Positions 18,225-27,390 are shown, counted from the first letter of the stretch. The stretch: 64,000 bases of DNA from Marinicella pacifica (GCF_014636635.1 NZ_BMEO01000002.1:186001-250000), one strand, 5' to 3'. The notes: generated from the sequence alone by a model not told the origin. Numbers and translations: made by a program.

Positions 18225-20030
18225 TTACCAACCACACTGACGGTCTTTATTCTGTTCATCTAACCATAACTTTAAGGGTGCAAAGTAATCCAGCATGGCG
18301 GTGGCGTCCATGTCTCTGGAATTGGCAATCACCTGCATGGCATCTTGCCAGGGTTTTTCAGCCCCCATTTCCAAGACTTTAATCAGCTTCTCGCCGGCGG
18401 CTTTGTTGTTGTAAATTGAACAACGATGTAAATCACCTTCAAATCCGGCGGTTTTACACAATTCACGATGGAACTGGAATTGTAAAATATGGGCCAGGAA
18501 GTAACGTGTATATGGCGTGTTACCCGGGATGTGATATTTAGCACCGGGATCAAACTGATCTTCTGTGCGCTCAACCGGCGCTTTAACGCCCTGATACTGG
18601 TTGCGTAAACGCCACCAGCCGGCATTATATTCATCCGGTGAGATTTCACCGTTAAAGACCTGCCAACGCCACTGGTCAATCATCAAACCAAATGGCACAA
18701 AAGCCACTTTTTCCAGGGCTTTTTTCATCAGCATGCCCAAATCATTGTCTGATGACGGAATCTCGTCTATAAGACCAATGTCTTTGAAATACTTTGGCGT
18801 CATCGATAAAGCAATGGTGTCACCGATGGCTTCATGGAAACCGTCATTGGCACCGGTGCGATAAACGATGCTTTTATCTTTATAGGCTCGCTGATAAAAG
18901 TTATGTCCCAGTTCATGGTGTACCGTGACGAAGTCTTCATAGTCTTCTTTAATGCACATTTTTATGCGGATATCATCTTCATTATCAATATCCCAGGCAC
19001 TGGCATGGCAGACCACATCACGGTCTTTGGGTTTTAAAAATAAAGAACGTTCCCAGAACGTCTCAGGCAAGGGATCAAGTCCCAGGGATACAAAAAAGTT
19101 TTCGGCGGTTTTTACCATTTTTTTGGCATCATAATCATGCGCCTTTAAACGAGCTGTGACGTCAATGGTTTCACCGGCATTGTCAGGCTTAACCATATCA
19201 TAGACAGCCGTCCAGTCCTGAGCCCACATATTACCCAGCAAGTGCGCCGGAATCATGCCGTCATCACCCATGACTTCATCGCCATATTGTTCAGTGAGTT
19301 CACTGCGGACATGACATTGCAAGGCGTCATAAAGCGGTTCAACCTGACCCCAGAGTCGGTCTAATTCTTCGGCAAAGTCATCAGCCGGCATGTCATAACC
19401 GGCACGCCACATGGCTCCGGTGTCGGCAAAACCGAGCTCGCGGGCACCTTCATTCGCCAGTTCCACCATACGCTGGTATTTTTCACGCATGGGCACGGCA
19501 ATGGTGCGCCAGCCGGTCCAGGCATCAAGCAGCTCTTTATGGTTTCTGGATTCGGCAATGACTTTGGAGAGTTCACCCAAATCACGGCACTCACCGTCCA
19601 CACAGTATTTACCGGCACCGTACATGGCTTCTAATTTAGCCATGATTTGTGCCAGTTCGGCATTTTTTTCAGGATCATCCGGTGCAGCTAATGTCAGGCT
19701 ACCTTTGATTTTTTCCAGACGTCTGCGCATATCATCGGGCAAATCCAGATCATCAAATTTTTTCGCCTGATTGGCAAACTTAACCTGCAAAGCACCCATT
19801 TTTTCGATACTTTTGGCACCCAGCCACACGGTATCATCGGTGATAAAGTTGGCTTGAACCCAGGCCACCCGCGCGGCGTACTCGCTTTCTTTGATGTAGG
19901 TGTCTTCTACCATTTGTAAGAACTCAGCCGCATCTTGTTGGGTCAGCTGTTTGTTTTGTTCAGGTTTAGACTGGTTTGTTTGACAAGCCGCCAGCGTGAA
20001 CAGCAACAGCATAAGAAGAAGTTTTTTCAT
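18225..20030 (-). CDS. M2 (angiotensin-converting enzyme) family peptidyl-dipeptidase, lipoprotein
   Basis: This 601-residue protein removes dipeptides from peptide C-termini in a zinc-dependent way. It has a lipoprotein signal (MKKLLLMLLLFTLAACQT, lipobox LAAC), then a wholly helical ACE domain with the zinc site HHELGHNFY near residue 370 and the third ligand in GFHEAIGD about 25 residues later. The closing part contains YHIPGNTPYTRYFLA and QFQFHRELC, typical of bacterial ACE homologues such as Xanthomonas XcACE. It is probably anchored in the outer membrane facing the periplasm and used for peptide nutrition. It has its own terminator. Confidence 0.95.
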   Translation of the reverse strand: MKKLLLMLLLFTLAACQTNQSKPEQNKQLTQQDAAEFLQMVEDTYIKESEYAARVAWVQANFITDDTVWLGAKSIEKMGALQVKFANQAKKFDDLDLPDDMRRRLEKIKGSLTLAAPDDPEKNAELAQIMAKLEAMYGAGKYCVDGECRDLGELSKVIAESRNHKELLDAWTGWRTIAVPMREKYQRMVELANEGARELGFADTGAMWRAGYDMPADDFAEELDRLWGQVEPLYDALQCHVRSELTEQYGDEVMGDDGMIPAHLLGNMWAQDWTAVYDMVKPDNAGETIDVTARLKAHDYDAKKMVKTAENFFVSLGLDPLPETFWERSLFLKPKDRDVVCHASAWDIDNEDDIRIKMCIKEDYEDFVTVHHELGHNFYQRAYKDKSIVYRTGANDGFHEAIGDTIALSMTPKYFKDIGLIDEIPSSDNDLGMLMKKALEKVAFVPFGLMIDQWRWQVFNGEISPDEYNAGWWRLRNQYQGVKAPVERTEDQFDPGAKYHIPGNTPYTRYFLAHILQFQFHRELCKTAGFEGDLHRCSIYNNKAAGEKLIKVLEMGAEKPWQDAMQVIANSRDMDATAMLDYFAPLKLWLDEQNKDRQCGW

Positions 20031-20120
20031 GATTGAATGGAAAATGTGAATTCAGTCTATTCTACCGCAAAGCCGACGATAAATTCAGCCCCAATGATTG
20101 TCTTGAATATTTAAACACCA

Positions 20121-20147
20121 AAAAAGCCGACCGCAATTAGGTCGGCT
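20121..20147 (-). terminator. Terminator of the Tyr-rich lipoprotein gene
   Basis: AGCCGACC (20125-20132) pairs with GGTCGGCT (20140-20147); on the minus strand the stem ends in a run of T (the AAAAA before it), 16 bp after the lipoprotein stop. Confidence 0.85.
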
Positions 20148-20162
20148 TGAGACTGATAAGAC

Positions 20163-21521
20163 TTAGTTCGGATCCCTTTGACGAGATGAAGATCGGTTGC
20201 GAGATCGGTTTTGGCTATGAGACGGCCGACTGTGGGTTTTGGGTGCAGCCACCGCCGGCTTAGAATAATTTTGTGATGCCGGTTTTGTGGTACGCGGCAT
20301 TACCGGTCTCGTCTGTTGTCTCGGGGCCGTATTGACGGGAGGTCTGACGGGCATGGTTCGCACCGTCTGGTTCGATCGTGAGGGTTGAGCATATGTCCTA
20401 TTATGAATACGGTTCTGATCAGGCTGAGACCTCAACACCGGCCGATGGTTTGCGGAAGTTTCCTGCCTACTGCGCGATTCAGTCACACGGTTTACAGGGC
20501 GCTGATTAGAGGAAGTGGCAGACTGTTGATTGATACCTCCAGAGCCGGCATTTGAATAGGTTGATCTTGAACGCGAATTGGTGCGGTTTGTTGCAGCACT
20601 GTTTCGGGTGGAAATCATTGCCGGTTTTTGTTGACGGTCTGTTATGCGATTATTCCTATAACGCTGTCTAATCAATTCGCTGGCCGCTGATTCACCCCTT
20701 TGATCATTGACAGCTGCCGGTTTTTGATTATTGTCGTTCGTGTTGTAGGCACTTCGTCGTGCTTCGCTGTGACTGCCGCGAATTGATGATGAGCGGTTTC
20801 GATTGGGTAACGGACTCGACGAATCAAAGCGGTTATTGTCTTTATAACGTGGCGAACTGTTCTGATAACGCGGACCCGATGAACGCTGACGGTTCACAGG
20901 ACGCCGACTGGGTGCCGATTGGCGGATGCTGTTATTGCGCAAACTGTTGTTAGACTGATCTTTGTAAATATTGGAACGTTGACGTTCACCCAAACGTCTG
21001 GCTTCATTGCGTGCTGAATAATACCCGCGGTTGCTTGGATAGTTGCTGTCATAACGCGAACCATAGCGGTAAGGATTATAGCTGTGATAACGCCAATTGT
21101 TATACCATCCGTAATGATTATAATAATGGGTTGAATAATGGTTGTAGCTCAAGCCCAAACCCCAACCAAAACCGTATCGGGGCCAACTGTTGTAGTAAAA
21201 TCCGTAACCGGGATAACAATCATAATACCAGCCCCAGCCACAACGCGAACTGCTGTAGTAAAACCCGGCCCGGGGATATCGGTATGGGCTGTAATAAACC
21301 GTACTATAACTGATACCCCAGCGGTCCGGATAGTAGTTATAATTGTTGTAATAAACACCGCCACCGGCCGATGAGTAATCACTGCCATAACCGTAATAAG
21401 GATCATAACTGTCATACCCATAGTAATCATCACTGTAATAATAATCATCGTCATAGCGATAATCAGTGCTGGCGCAGGCCACTAAAAATAAGGCCGCCAG
21501 AGGAAAAAGTCGTTTCATCAT
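20163..21521 (-). CDS. Tyr-rich, then Arg/Ser/Asn-rich low-complexity lipoprotein
   Basis: The start is taken at 21521 (MMKRLFPLAALFLVACAS, lipobox LVAC); an ATG at 21542 adds seven residues and cannot be excluded. After the lipidated Cys come about 150 residues packed with Tyr, Gly, Asp and Asn (runs such as YDDDYYYSDDYYGY), with a few Trp and two Cys (SRCGWGWYYDCYPGYG). The remaining roughly 290 residues are rich in Arg, Ser, Asn, Gln and Pro and strongly basic. Acidic/aromatic N-terminal and basic C-terminal halves suggest a disordered surface or cell-wall-binding protein. I know no characterised homologue. It is monocistronic with its own terminator. Confidence 0.75.
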   Translation of the reverse strand: MMKRLFPLAALFLVACASTDYRYDDDYYYSDDYYGYDSYDPYYGYGSDYSSAGGGVYYNNYNYYPDRWGISYSTVYYSPYRYPRAGFYYSSSRCGWGWYYDCYPGYGFYYNSWPRYGFGWGLGLSYNHYSTHYYNHYGWYNNWRYHSYNPYRYGSRYDSNYPSNRGYYSARNEARRLGERQRSNIYKDQSNNSLRNNSIRQSAPSRRPVNRQRSSGPRYQNSSPRYKDNNRFDSSSPLPNRNRSSSIRGSHSEARRSAYNTNDNNQKPAAVNDQRGESAASELIRQRYRNNRITDRQQKPAMISTRNSAATNRTNSRSRSTYSNAGSGGINQQSATSSNQRPVNRVTESRSRQETSANHRPVLRSQPDQNRIHNRTYAQPSRSNQTVRTMPVRPPVNTAPRQQTRPVMPRTTKPASQNYSKPAVAAPKTHSRPSHSQNRSRNRSSSRQRDPN

Positions 21522-21665
21522 GGTTATCGGATTTTTGAACATGACTTCATGATACGCTGTGGTCTCTGAATAAACACTGAATTGATGGCTATGACCTATG
21601 GCACTGTCATATAGATTGATTTTTTTGAGATAATAATTTATGTCTTACATCAACAGGTACACAAC

Positions 21666-21983
21666 ATGACAACACATGAACTCAATCATGACAATGGTGT
21701 TAATGAAGAAAAGAAACGTGATGATAAAACCACATTATTTCGGTTTCTATTCACATTATTGTTTGTAATTTTAGGCTGGTTATCACTATGGGTTTTAGCG
21801 GCCATCGTTTTAATTCAATTTGGTTTTCTTGTTTTTGACGGGGAAAAGAACCATCGTCTGACCCAATTTGGTGGTCAGCTGGTGTCTTACCAGAAGCAGT
21901 TGCTCACTTACATTGCCATGCAGAATGATGAAAAACCATTTCCTTTCAAAGCCTGGCCGCAAAACAATCAAGGGGACAATTAA
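21666..21983 (+). CDS. DUF4389 family membrane protein
   Basis: This 105-residue protein has one long or two tightly spaced membrane helices (about 22-58; LFRFLFTLLFVILGWLSLWVL) followed by the family's end motif RLTQFGGQLVSYQKQLLTYIAM and EKPFPFKAWP. DUF4389 proteins are small inner-membrane proteins of unknown role, common in gammaproteobacteria. It is monocistronic, 144 bp from the divergent lipoprotein gene, and ends at a strong terminator. Confidence 0.85.
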   Translation: MTTHELNHDNGVNEEKKRDDKTTLFRFLFTLLFVILGWLSLWVLAAIVLIQFGFLVFDGEKNHRLTQFGGQLVSYQKQLLTYIAMQNDEKPFPFKAWPQNNQGDN

Positions 21984-22021
21984 TTTAATGACTTCTCATT
22001 AAATTACATCCATCCTGTCTA

Positions 22022-22057
22022 AAACCCGATATGGTTTTACCGTATCGGGTTTTTTAC
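22022..22057 (+). terminator. Terminator of the DUF4389 gene
   Basis: AAACCCGATA and TATCGGGTTT form a 10-bp stem that extends inward through a G-U pair and two G-C pairs; six T follow. It is 39 bp after the stop. Confidence 0.9.
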
Positions 22058-22112
22058 TGACATCGACCGGTTAAATCATTACAATTAAGTTTTTATTGAT
22101 GACCTGACACAC

Positions 22113-22319
22113 ATGCAGTTATACGATATAAAAGGCTTTACTTTGGTTTTAAATCGGGTGGTTTTTGTGAGTGCGGTGTTTGTGGCCGCCGATCAAAAAA
22201 GCAGTCAGTTTAACGTCAAAGTGACGGATGATTTACTGCAATTTAAGTTCCCCAACCATGCGGAAGCGGTTTTAGCGCGGGGGTTATTAACCAAAGCACT
22301 TAAGGAGGCGACCCTATGA
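22113..22319 (+). CDS. Small protein of unknown function coupled to the SDR gene
   Basis: This 68-residue protein is mostly predicted beta strands (FTLVLNRVVFVSAVFVA, then FNVKVTDDLLQFKFPN) with a C-terminal helix (AEAVLARGLLTKALKEA). It has no membrane segment or signal, and I do not recognise a family. The evidence that it is real is context: it is the first gene of a three-gene run, its stop overlaps the SDR start in an ATGA, and the SDR ribosome site (AAGGAGG) lies inside its 3' end. Confidence 0.6.
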   Translation: MQLYDIKGFTLVLNRVVFVSAVFVAADQKSSQFNVKVTDDLLQFKFPNHAEAVLARGLLTKALKEATL

Positions 22320-23104
22320 ACCTTGACTTAACCGGTAAAACAGCTCTGGTGGGCGGATCATCCCAGGGCATTGGGATTGCCGTAGCCAGGCAACTGGCGC
22401 GCCAGGGTGCACGGGTTATTTTAATGGCTCGCAGCGAAGATAAGCTGATTGCAGCTTGCCAACAATTGGCCTGTGACAATCAGCAAAAACACCTGTACTT
22501 AGTTGCCGATTTACAAACACCTCAACAGGCTGTATCTGATTTAAAGTCACTTTTGGGTGATCAGCCTGCCATCGATATTCTCATCAACAACAGTGGCGGA
22601 CCACCACCCGGCCCCGCAAACCAGGCGACGGCTGATGATTATTTAAGCGCATTTAATCAACACCTTATCGCCAACCAACTGTTCTCCCAAGCACTGATTG
22701 GGCATATGCGCCGACAACAGTGGGGGCGGATCATTAATGTGATTTCAACGTCGGTGAAACAACCGATACCCAATTTAGGGGTATCCAACACCATCCGCGG
22801 CGCGGTGGCCAGTTGGGCCAAAACGCTGGCTACAGAACTGGGTCCTGATAACATCACGGTGAACAATGTCTTACCCGGTGCCACCAACACCCAACGGCTG
22901 ACGGCTATTTTTGAAAATAAAGCCCAACAACAGGGCAAATCATTGGACGCTGTCATCGCCGCTGAACAGGACAGCATTCCTTTACGGCGTTTTGCGCAAC
23001 CTGAAGAATTTGCCAACGTGGTGGGTTTTCTGGTTTCTGAAGCCGGCGCCTATGTGAATGGCATTAATTTACCGGTGGACGGCGGACGCACCGCTTGTTT
23101 ATAA
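22316..23104 (+). CDS. Short-chain dehydrogenase/reductase family protein with altered active site
   Basis: This 262-residue protein has the SDR nucleotide-binding motif GGSSQGIG (13-20), the NNSGG motif (91-95, in place of NNAG) and the C-terminal LPGATNT and PVDGGRT segments. The catalytic Ser is present (S144), but the YxxxK motif is replaced: S157-N-T-I-R161 stands where Tyr and Lys should be. An SDR subgroup with this SN-x-x-R pattern exists, and its chemistry is unclear. A perfect AAGGAGG lies 7 nt before the ATG. It is followed at once by an aldehyde dehydrogenase, suggesting one catabolic pathway. Confidence 0.85.
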   Translation: MNLDLTGKTALVGGSSQGIGIAVARQLARQGARVILMARSEDKLIAACQQLACDNQQKHLYLVADLQTPQQAVSDLKSLLGDQPAIDILINNSGGPPPGPANQATADDYLSAFNQHLIANQLFSQALIGHMRRQQWGRIINVISTSVKQPIPNLGVSNTIRGAVASWAKTLATELGPDNITVNNVLPGATNTQRLTAIFENKAQQQGKSLDAVIAAEQDSIPLRRFAQPEEFANVVGFLVSEAGAYVNGINLPVDGGRTACL

Positions 23105-23105
23105 A

Positions 23106-24554
23106 ATGTCGGTGATTTCTTTAAACAATTACATCAACGGCGAACTGTGCGCACCGGCCGGTCAACGCTTTTTAGACAATATTGAACCGGCCACCGGACA
23201 GGTTTACAGCCGTCTGCCGGACAGTGACCATCAAGATATTGAGCGGGCTGTTGATGCCGCCAAAAAGGCATTCCCCCAATGGTCATCATACCGGGCTGAT
23301 GAACGCAGCCGTTGGCTGGAGCAATTGGCCGATGCGATTGCCGATAATCACGAAAGGCTGGCACAAGCCGAATCCAAAGACACCGGCAAACCCATAAAAA
23401 TGGCACGCCAGGTGGATATTAACCGCGCCCGAGATAATCTGCGGTTTTTCGCCCATGCGGCCACCCAGTTCAGCAGTGAATCCCACGCCACCGATGCCCA
23501 TACACTGAATTACACCTTGCGCCAACCCCTGGGTCCTGTGGCCTGTATCAGCCCCTGGAATTTACCGCTTTATTTACTCACATGGAAAATTGCACCGGCA
23601 CTGGCCGCCGGCAATACAGTGGTGGCCAAACCTTCAGAAATCACGCCCTACACCGCTTATTTGTTGTCAGAACTGTGCGTTGATATGGGTTTTCCGCCCG
23701 GGGTTTTAAACATTGTACACGGCAGCGGCACCCGAACTGGCGCGGCTTTAACCACCCATAAGGACATCAAAGCCATCAGTTTTACCGGCGGAACCCAAAC
23801 AGGCACCGCCATTCAGCGGGCGGTACTGGGTCAGCATAAAAAAATCTCACTGGAACTGGGCGGTAAAAACCCGTTTATTGTATTCGCCGATTGTGATTTT
23901 GAGCGTGCCGTGGAGACCGCCTGTCGCGCCGCGTTCACTAACCAGGGACAAATTTGTCTGTGCGGGTCTCGTATTTATGTGGAACGGGCCATTTATGATG
24001 ATTTTTTGGCGGCCTTGACTGAAAAGATGCAACAATTAATCATTGGCGACCCCGGTGATTCCAAGGTTGACTTTGGCGCCCTGGTGTCTAAAGAACACAT
24101 GAGCAAAGTACAATCGTATCTGAATTTTGCCCGGCGCGAAGGTGCTGAACTCATCAATTACGATGCGCAACTTGATTTACCACAACATTGTCTGCAAGGT
24201 TATTTCCTCAAGCCGACTTTAGTAACCGGTCTTGATAACCGTTGTCGCTTTAATCAGGAAGAAATTTTTGGACCGGTGGCGGCCCTACAACCGTTTTCTG
24301 CCGATGATGAAGTTATCCAACTGGCCAATGACAGTGCTTATGGACTGGCAGCCAGTGTCTGGACCCGGGATTTAAGCCGCGCCCACCGCTTGGCTGCAAA
24401 CATTGAATCCGGTATTGTATGGATCAATGACTGGTTACTTCGGGATTTGCGAACCCCTTTTGGCGGTATGAAAGCGTCAGGTCTGGGTCGTGAGGGCGGC
24501 TTTGAAGCAATGCGGTTTTTTACCGAAACAAAAAATGTGTGTGTCCGTTATTAA
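23106..24554 (+). CDS. Aldehyde dehydrogenase, ALDH8 / (amino- or hydroxy-)muconic semialdehyde dehydrogenase-like
   Basis: The start at 23106 is one base after the SDR stop; the longer upstream frame lies inside the SDR gene. The 482-residue protein has all ALDH marks: the FSPWN-type SPWNLPL, the glycine motif FTGGTQTG, general base E250 in LELGGKN and nucleophile C284 in NQGQICLC. The ending WLLRDLRTPFGGMKASGLGREGG with FFTETKNVC resembles ALDH8A1 and bacterial 2-hydroxymuconic / 2-aminomuconic semialdehyde dehydrogenases, which oxidise ring-cleavage products of catechol or of the kynurenine route. No dioxygenase is in this window, so the pathway is an inference. Confidence 0.9.
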   Translation: MSVISLNNYINGELCAPAGQRFLDNIEPATGQVYSRLPDSDHQDIERAVDAAKKAFPQWSSYRADERSRWLEQLADAIADNHERLAQAESKDTGKPIKMARQVDINRARDNLRFFAHAATQFSSESHATDAHTLNYTLRQPLGPVACISPWNLPLYLLTWKIAPALAAGNTVVAKPSEITPYTAYLLSELCVDMGFPPGVLNIVHGSGTRTGAALTTHKDIKAISFTGGTQTGTAIQRAVLGQHKKISLELGGKNPFIVFADCDFERAVETACRAAFTNQGQICLCGSRIYVERAIYDDFLAALTEKMQQLIIGDPGDSKVDFGALVSKEHMSKVQSYLNFARREGAELINYDAQLDLPQHCLQGYFLKPTLVTGLDNRCRFNQEEIFGPVAALQPFSADDEVIQLANDSAYGLAASVWTRDLSRAHRLAANIESGIVWINDWLLRDLRTPFGGMKASGLGREGGFEAMRFFTETKNVCVRY

Positions 24555-24557
24555 AAT

Positions 24558-24608
24558 GGTGCAACAGCAATTTTTCCCACAAAATTGCTGTTGCACCCAC
24601 CTCTTTTT
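24558..24608 (+). terminator. Strong terminator of the SDR/ALDH operon
   Basis: A perfect 17-bp stem (24558-24574 with 24581-24597, beginning GGTGCAACAGCAA) with a TCCCAC loop lies 4 bp after the ALDH stop; CACCTCTTTTT follows. Confidence 0.88.
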
Positions 24609-24826
24609 ACTAAGTATCACGGCATGTGACATGAATATCGACTGTTGATGACGAGACTCATTAAACAAGCCTCAATTTATGTTATTGTGTTCAATGTCGA
24701 AACTTATTGATGCCACAAGCCCTTTATTTGTTAAATCAGCACGCAATAAGTATGAAACCGTCCCTGTGCTTATATTTTATAAGCAAGAAAGGGTATATTA
24801 GCAACCATTTTTTACTATTTTTTAAC

Positions 24827-25333
24827 ATGACCACCCTTTTTTCTTCACAAACGGCCCAATTAAGCACCCTTGAAGTGTCCAACGCCGATGCTCTGGCCGG
24901 TGATTTGTTTCACCGTTCATTTCATACCGACATTCCGGATTTTCCAAAACATTTTGTGTTTCTGGCCACAATTGCGCCGGGGATTTCATTAACGCTGGGT
25001 TATTTGCATTACACCCGCAAACAAAGCATTTACCTGTGTGGCGGTATGTGCGTCAACACCCGGGTTTTGCGTTATTTATCTAAAACGCAACGACAGGACA
25101 TCAAACAGCAAGGTGGGGTGGCCATGATAATGGCCACTTCATCACTGCAACAACTGACAGGCCATGAAGCGGTTTTTGCCCATGTCGGTCACACCGGTTC
25201 CTATCGGATTTGCATGGCCAAAAATTTTATAGACACCCAGTACGATCATTTAATCGTTAACTGGCAGGAACCGGTGATTGATGAACGTAAACAAGAACTG
25301 ATTGAACAGGCCAATCAGTACGTTCCGTTTTAG
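24827..25333 (+). CDS. Protein of unknown function upstream of gor, 168 residues
   Basis: The frame is open from 24707, but I prefer the ATG at 24827 (MTTLFSSQTAQLS) because the upstream 40 residues look like translated promoter DNA; neither start has a good ribosome site, so this is uncertain. The protein has no signal peptide. It shows alternating strands and helices (FPKHFVFLATIAPGISLTLG, then IYLCGGMCVNTRVLRYLS) and ends with DHLIVNWQEPV, which would fit an acyltransferase-like fold, but I cannot assign it. It ends 19 bp before gor, so they may share a transcript. Confidence 0.65.
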   Translation: MTTLFSSQTAQLSTLEVSNADALAGDLFHRSFHTDIPDFPKHFVFLATIAPGISLTLGYLHYTRKQSIYLCGGMCVNTRVLRYLSKTQRQDIKQQGGVAMIMATSSLQQLTGHEAVFAHVGHTGSYRICMAKNFIDTQYDHLIVNWQEPVIDERKQELIEQANQYVPF

Positions 25334-25352
25334 AGGCTTTTGGAGAATCTGT

Positions 25353-26687
25353 ATGAAAAGTTTTGACTATGATTTAATTGTCATTGGCGGTGGCTCCGGC
25401 GGTGTTCGGGCAGCCCGCATCGCCGGTGGCTACGGCAAAAAAGTGGCCTTATGTGAAGCCGATCAACTCGGCGGCACCTGTGTGATTCGTGGCTGTGTTC
25501 CGAAAAAACTGATGGTCTATGCCGCCTCCTATCAGAAAATGTTTAAAGCGGCCAAAGCCTTTGGGTGGGATATCAATGCCGAATTTGATTTTAGGACATT
25601 GCAAAACAATAAAGACCGGGAAATCAAACGACTGAATACAATTTATCACGGTCTGATTGATAATGCCGGCGTTGATTTATTTCCACACCACGCTTCATTT
25701 ATCGACCAACACACGATTAAAGCGGGTGATAAAACTTTCAGCGGCGAACACATTATTATCGCCACAGGCGGCACCCCGCATATGCCCGACATACCCGGGA
25801 TTGAATATGTGATCAATTCAAACCAGGCTTTGGAATTAAAAGCACTCCCTCAATCAATGGTGATTTATGGCGGCGGCTATATAGCGGTGGAATTTGCCGG
25901 TATTTTTAATGCCCTGGGTGTGGCGGTTAAATTGGTTTACCGGGGACCTCAGTTGTTACGCGGGTTTGATGATCAAGTGGCACAGTTTGCGCAACAATCC
26001 TTTGTCGATTCAGGTATTCAAGTCATCACCCAAACCAGCATAAGTGCGGTTGAAAAAACAGCCAGGGAATACCAATGCATCACGGAAAACGGTGATACCA
26101 TAGCTGCCGATTGTGTCTTTTTTGCCACGGGTCGAAAACCGAATTCGCAGGGCTTAAATTTAGATAAAATTGATGTCAAAACACAATCCGATGGCCGTAT
26201 TCAGGTGGATAAGAAACAGGCCACAACGGTTGGTCATATTTATGCGGTGGGTGACGTATCCAATGCCGATCAATTGACGCCGGTGGCGATTAAAGAAGGT
26301 CATTTGCTGGTGGATCGGCTGTTTAAAGGCAGTCATCGATTGATGGAATACGACAACATTCCAAGTACGGTCTTTTCAATGCCGGAAATCGGTCGTTGCG
26401 GCCTTACCGAAGCCGAAGCCTGCGAACATTACAGTCAGGTCAAATGTTATACCAGTGAATTTCGTGCCATGAAATTCGCCATGAGCGAGGTACAGGAAAA
26501 AACCTTGATGAAAATCGTTGTTTGTGAAGATTCAGACCGGGTGCTCGGTATACATGTGGTCGGTGCCGATGCCGGCGAAATCATTCAGGGATTTGCGGTG
26601 GCCATGAAACAGGGACTGACCCGAAGCCAGCTGCAAAAAACCATCGGCATCCACCCCACCTCAGCCGAAGAACTGGTGACACTGTAA
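25353..26687 (+). CDS. gor: Glutathione-disulfide reductase
   Basis: This flavoenzyme uses NADPH to reduce glutathione disulfide in the cytoplasm. GGAG at 25342-25345 and the classic N-terminus YDLIVIGGGSGGVRAARIA fix the start at 25353. The 444-residue protein has the FAD motif, the redox pair C43/C48 in GGTCVIRGCVPKK, the NADPH Rossmann motif GGGYIAVEFAGIF and the C-terminal active-site base in GIHPTSAEE. The RGCVPKK form (Ile-Arg in the redox loop) is typical of the proteobacterial/plant GR group. It presumably works with trxA-type thiol systems. Confidence 0.93.
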   Translation: MKSFDYDLIVIGGGSGGVRAARIAGGYGKKVALCEADQLGGTCVIRGCVPKKLMVYAASYQKMFKAAKAFGWDINAEFDFRTLQNNKDREIKRLNTIYHGLIDNAGVDLFPHHASFIDQHTIKAGDKTFSGEHIIIATGGTPHMPDIPGIEYVINSNQALELKALPQSMVIYGGGYIAVEFAGIFNALGVAVKLVYRGPQLLRGFDDQVAQFAQQSFVDSGIQVITQTSISAVEKTAREYQCITENGDTIAADCVFFATGRKPNSQGLNLDKIDVKTQSDGRIQVDKKQATTVGHIYAVGDVSNADQLTPVAIKEGHLLVDRLFKGSHRLMEYDNIPSTVFSMPEIGRCGLTEAEACEHYSQVKCYTSEFRAMKFAMSEVQEKTLMKIVVCEDSDRVLGIHVVGADAGEIIQGFAVAMKQGLTRSQLQKTIGIHPTSAEELVTL

Positions 26688-26694
26688 ACCGTGT

Positions 26695-27243
26695 TCACAG
26701 CATGCCGGTTTCCAGTTTGGCTTCTTCCGACATCATGCTGTGATCCCAGGGCGGGTCAAACACAATCTGACAGTTAATTTTTTTGATTTCCGGAATCAGC
26801 TTCACTTTTTCACGGGCGTCGGCCACAATGACTTCACCCATGCCGCACCCCGGTGCGGTGAGGGTCATGTCAATATCCACCTGATAGCCTTCATCTGATT
26901 GGGTCAGTTCGCATTTATAAACCAGGCCCAATTCAACGATACTCACCGGAATCTCGGGGTCATACACATTGCCCAGCTGTGCCCAAACCGCCTCTTCCAC
27001 ATCTTTAAAGGTGGCGTTTTCCGGCAATTGGGGTTTCGGTAAGGGTTCACGCCCCAGGGCATCGGCATTATGACCTAAAATCATAAACATACTGCCATCA
27101 ACGAACACCGTAAAACTACCGCCCAGGGCCTGGGTTATATAACCCACCACACCGGCCGGCAAATCAACGGTATCACCATTTGGCACGGAAATGGCTTCCA
27201 CATCACGTTCAAGTTTAAAGGGTTCGCTGGTGAGACTGTACAT
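26695..27243 (-). CDS. sufT: Fe-S cluster assembly protein SufT (MIP18/DUF59 domain)
   Basis: The start is set at 27243 (MYSLTSEPFKLERDV); the longer frame adds 24 residues of unlikely sequence. The 182-residue product matches the SufT family: an N-terminal beta domain (AISVPNGDTVDLPAG, then GGSFTVFVDG) and a C-terminal MIP18/DUF59 domain (about 85-170) with VYDPEIPVSIVELGLVY and LTAPGCGMGEVIVAD, whose Cys probably holds or transfers iron-sulfur clusters. SufT helps mature Fe-S proteins when demand is high. It is separate from any suf operon here and converges on gor with a 7-bp gap. Confidence 0.9.
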   Translation of the reverse strand: MYSLTSEPFKLERDVEAISVPNGDTVDLPAGVVGYITQALGGSFTVFVDGSMFMILGHNADALGREPLPKPQLPENATFKDVEEAVWAQLGNVYDPEIPVSIVELGLVYKCELTQSDEGYQVDIDMTLTAPGCGMGEVIVADAREKVKLIPEIKKINCQIVFDPPWDHSMMSEEAKLETGML

Positions 27244-27390
27244 GATTCTCAAGGTGAAAATTAAAAAACGCATCTTAGCACGCATTATTGGCGGCTGTGT
27301 TAATAATGGGGGCATAATTGATATGAATCAACTCCACGGCGATTTTCTTTTGATGACTGTCTCCATTTATCTTTGTGCTAAAATATTTTC

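Noticed and set aside
20759-21374. Several Cys/Thr/Val-rich open frames opposite the Tyr-rich lipoprotein gene
   Set aside because: They mirror the TAT/AAT-rich codons of the real gene and have no start signals.
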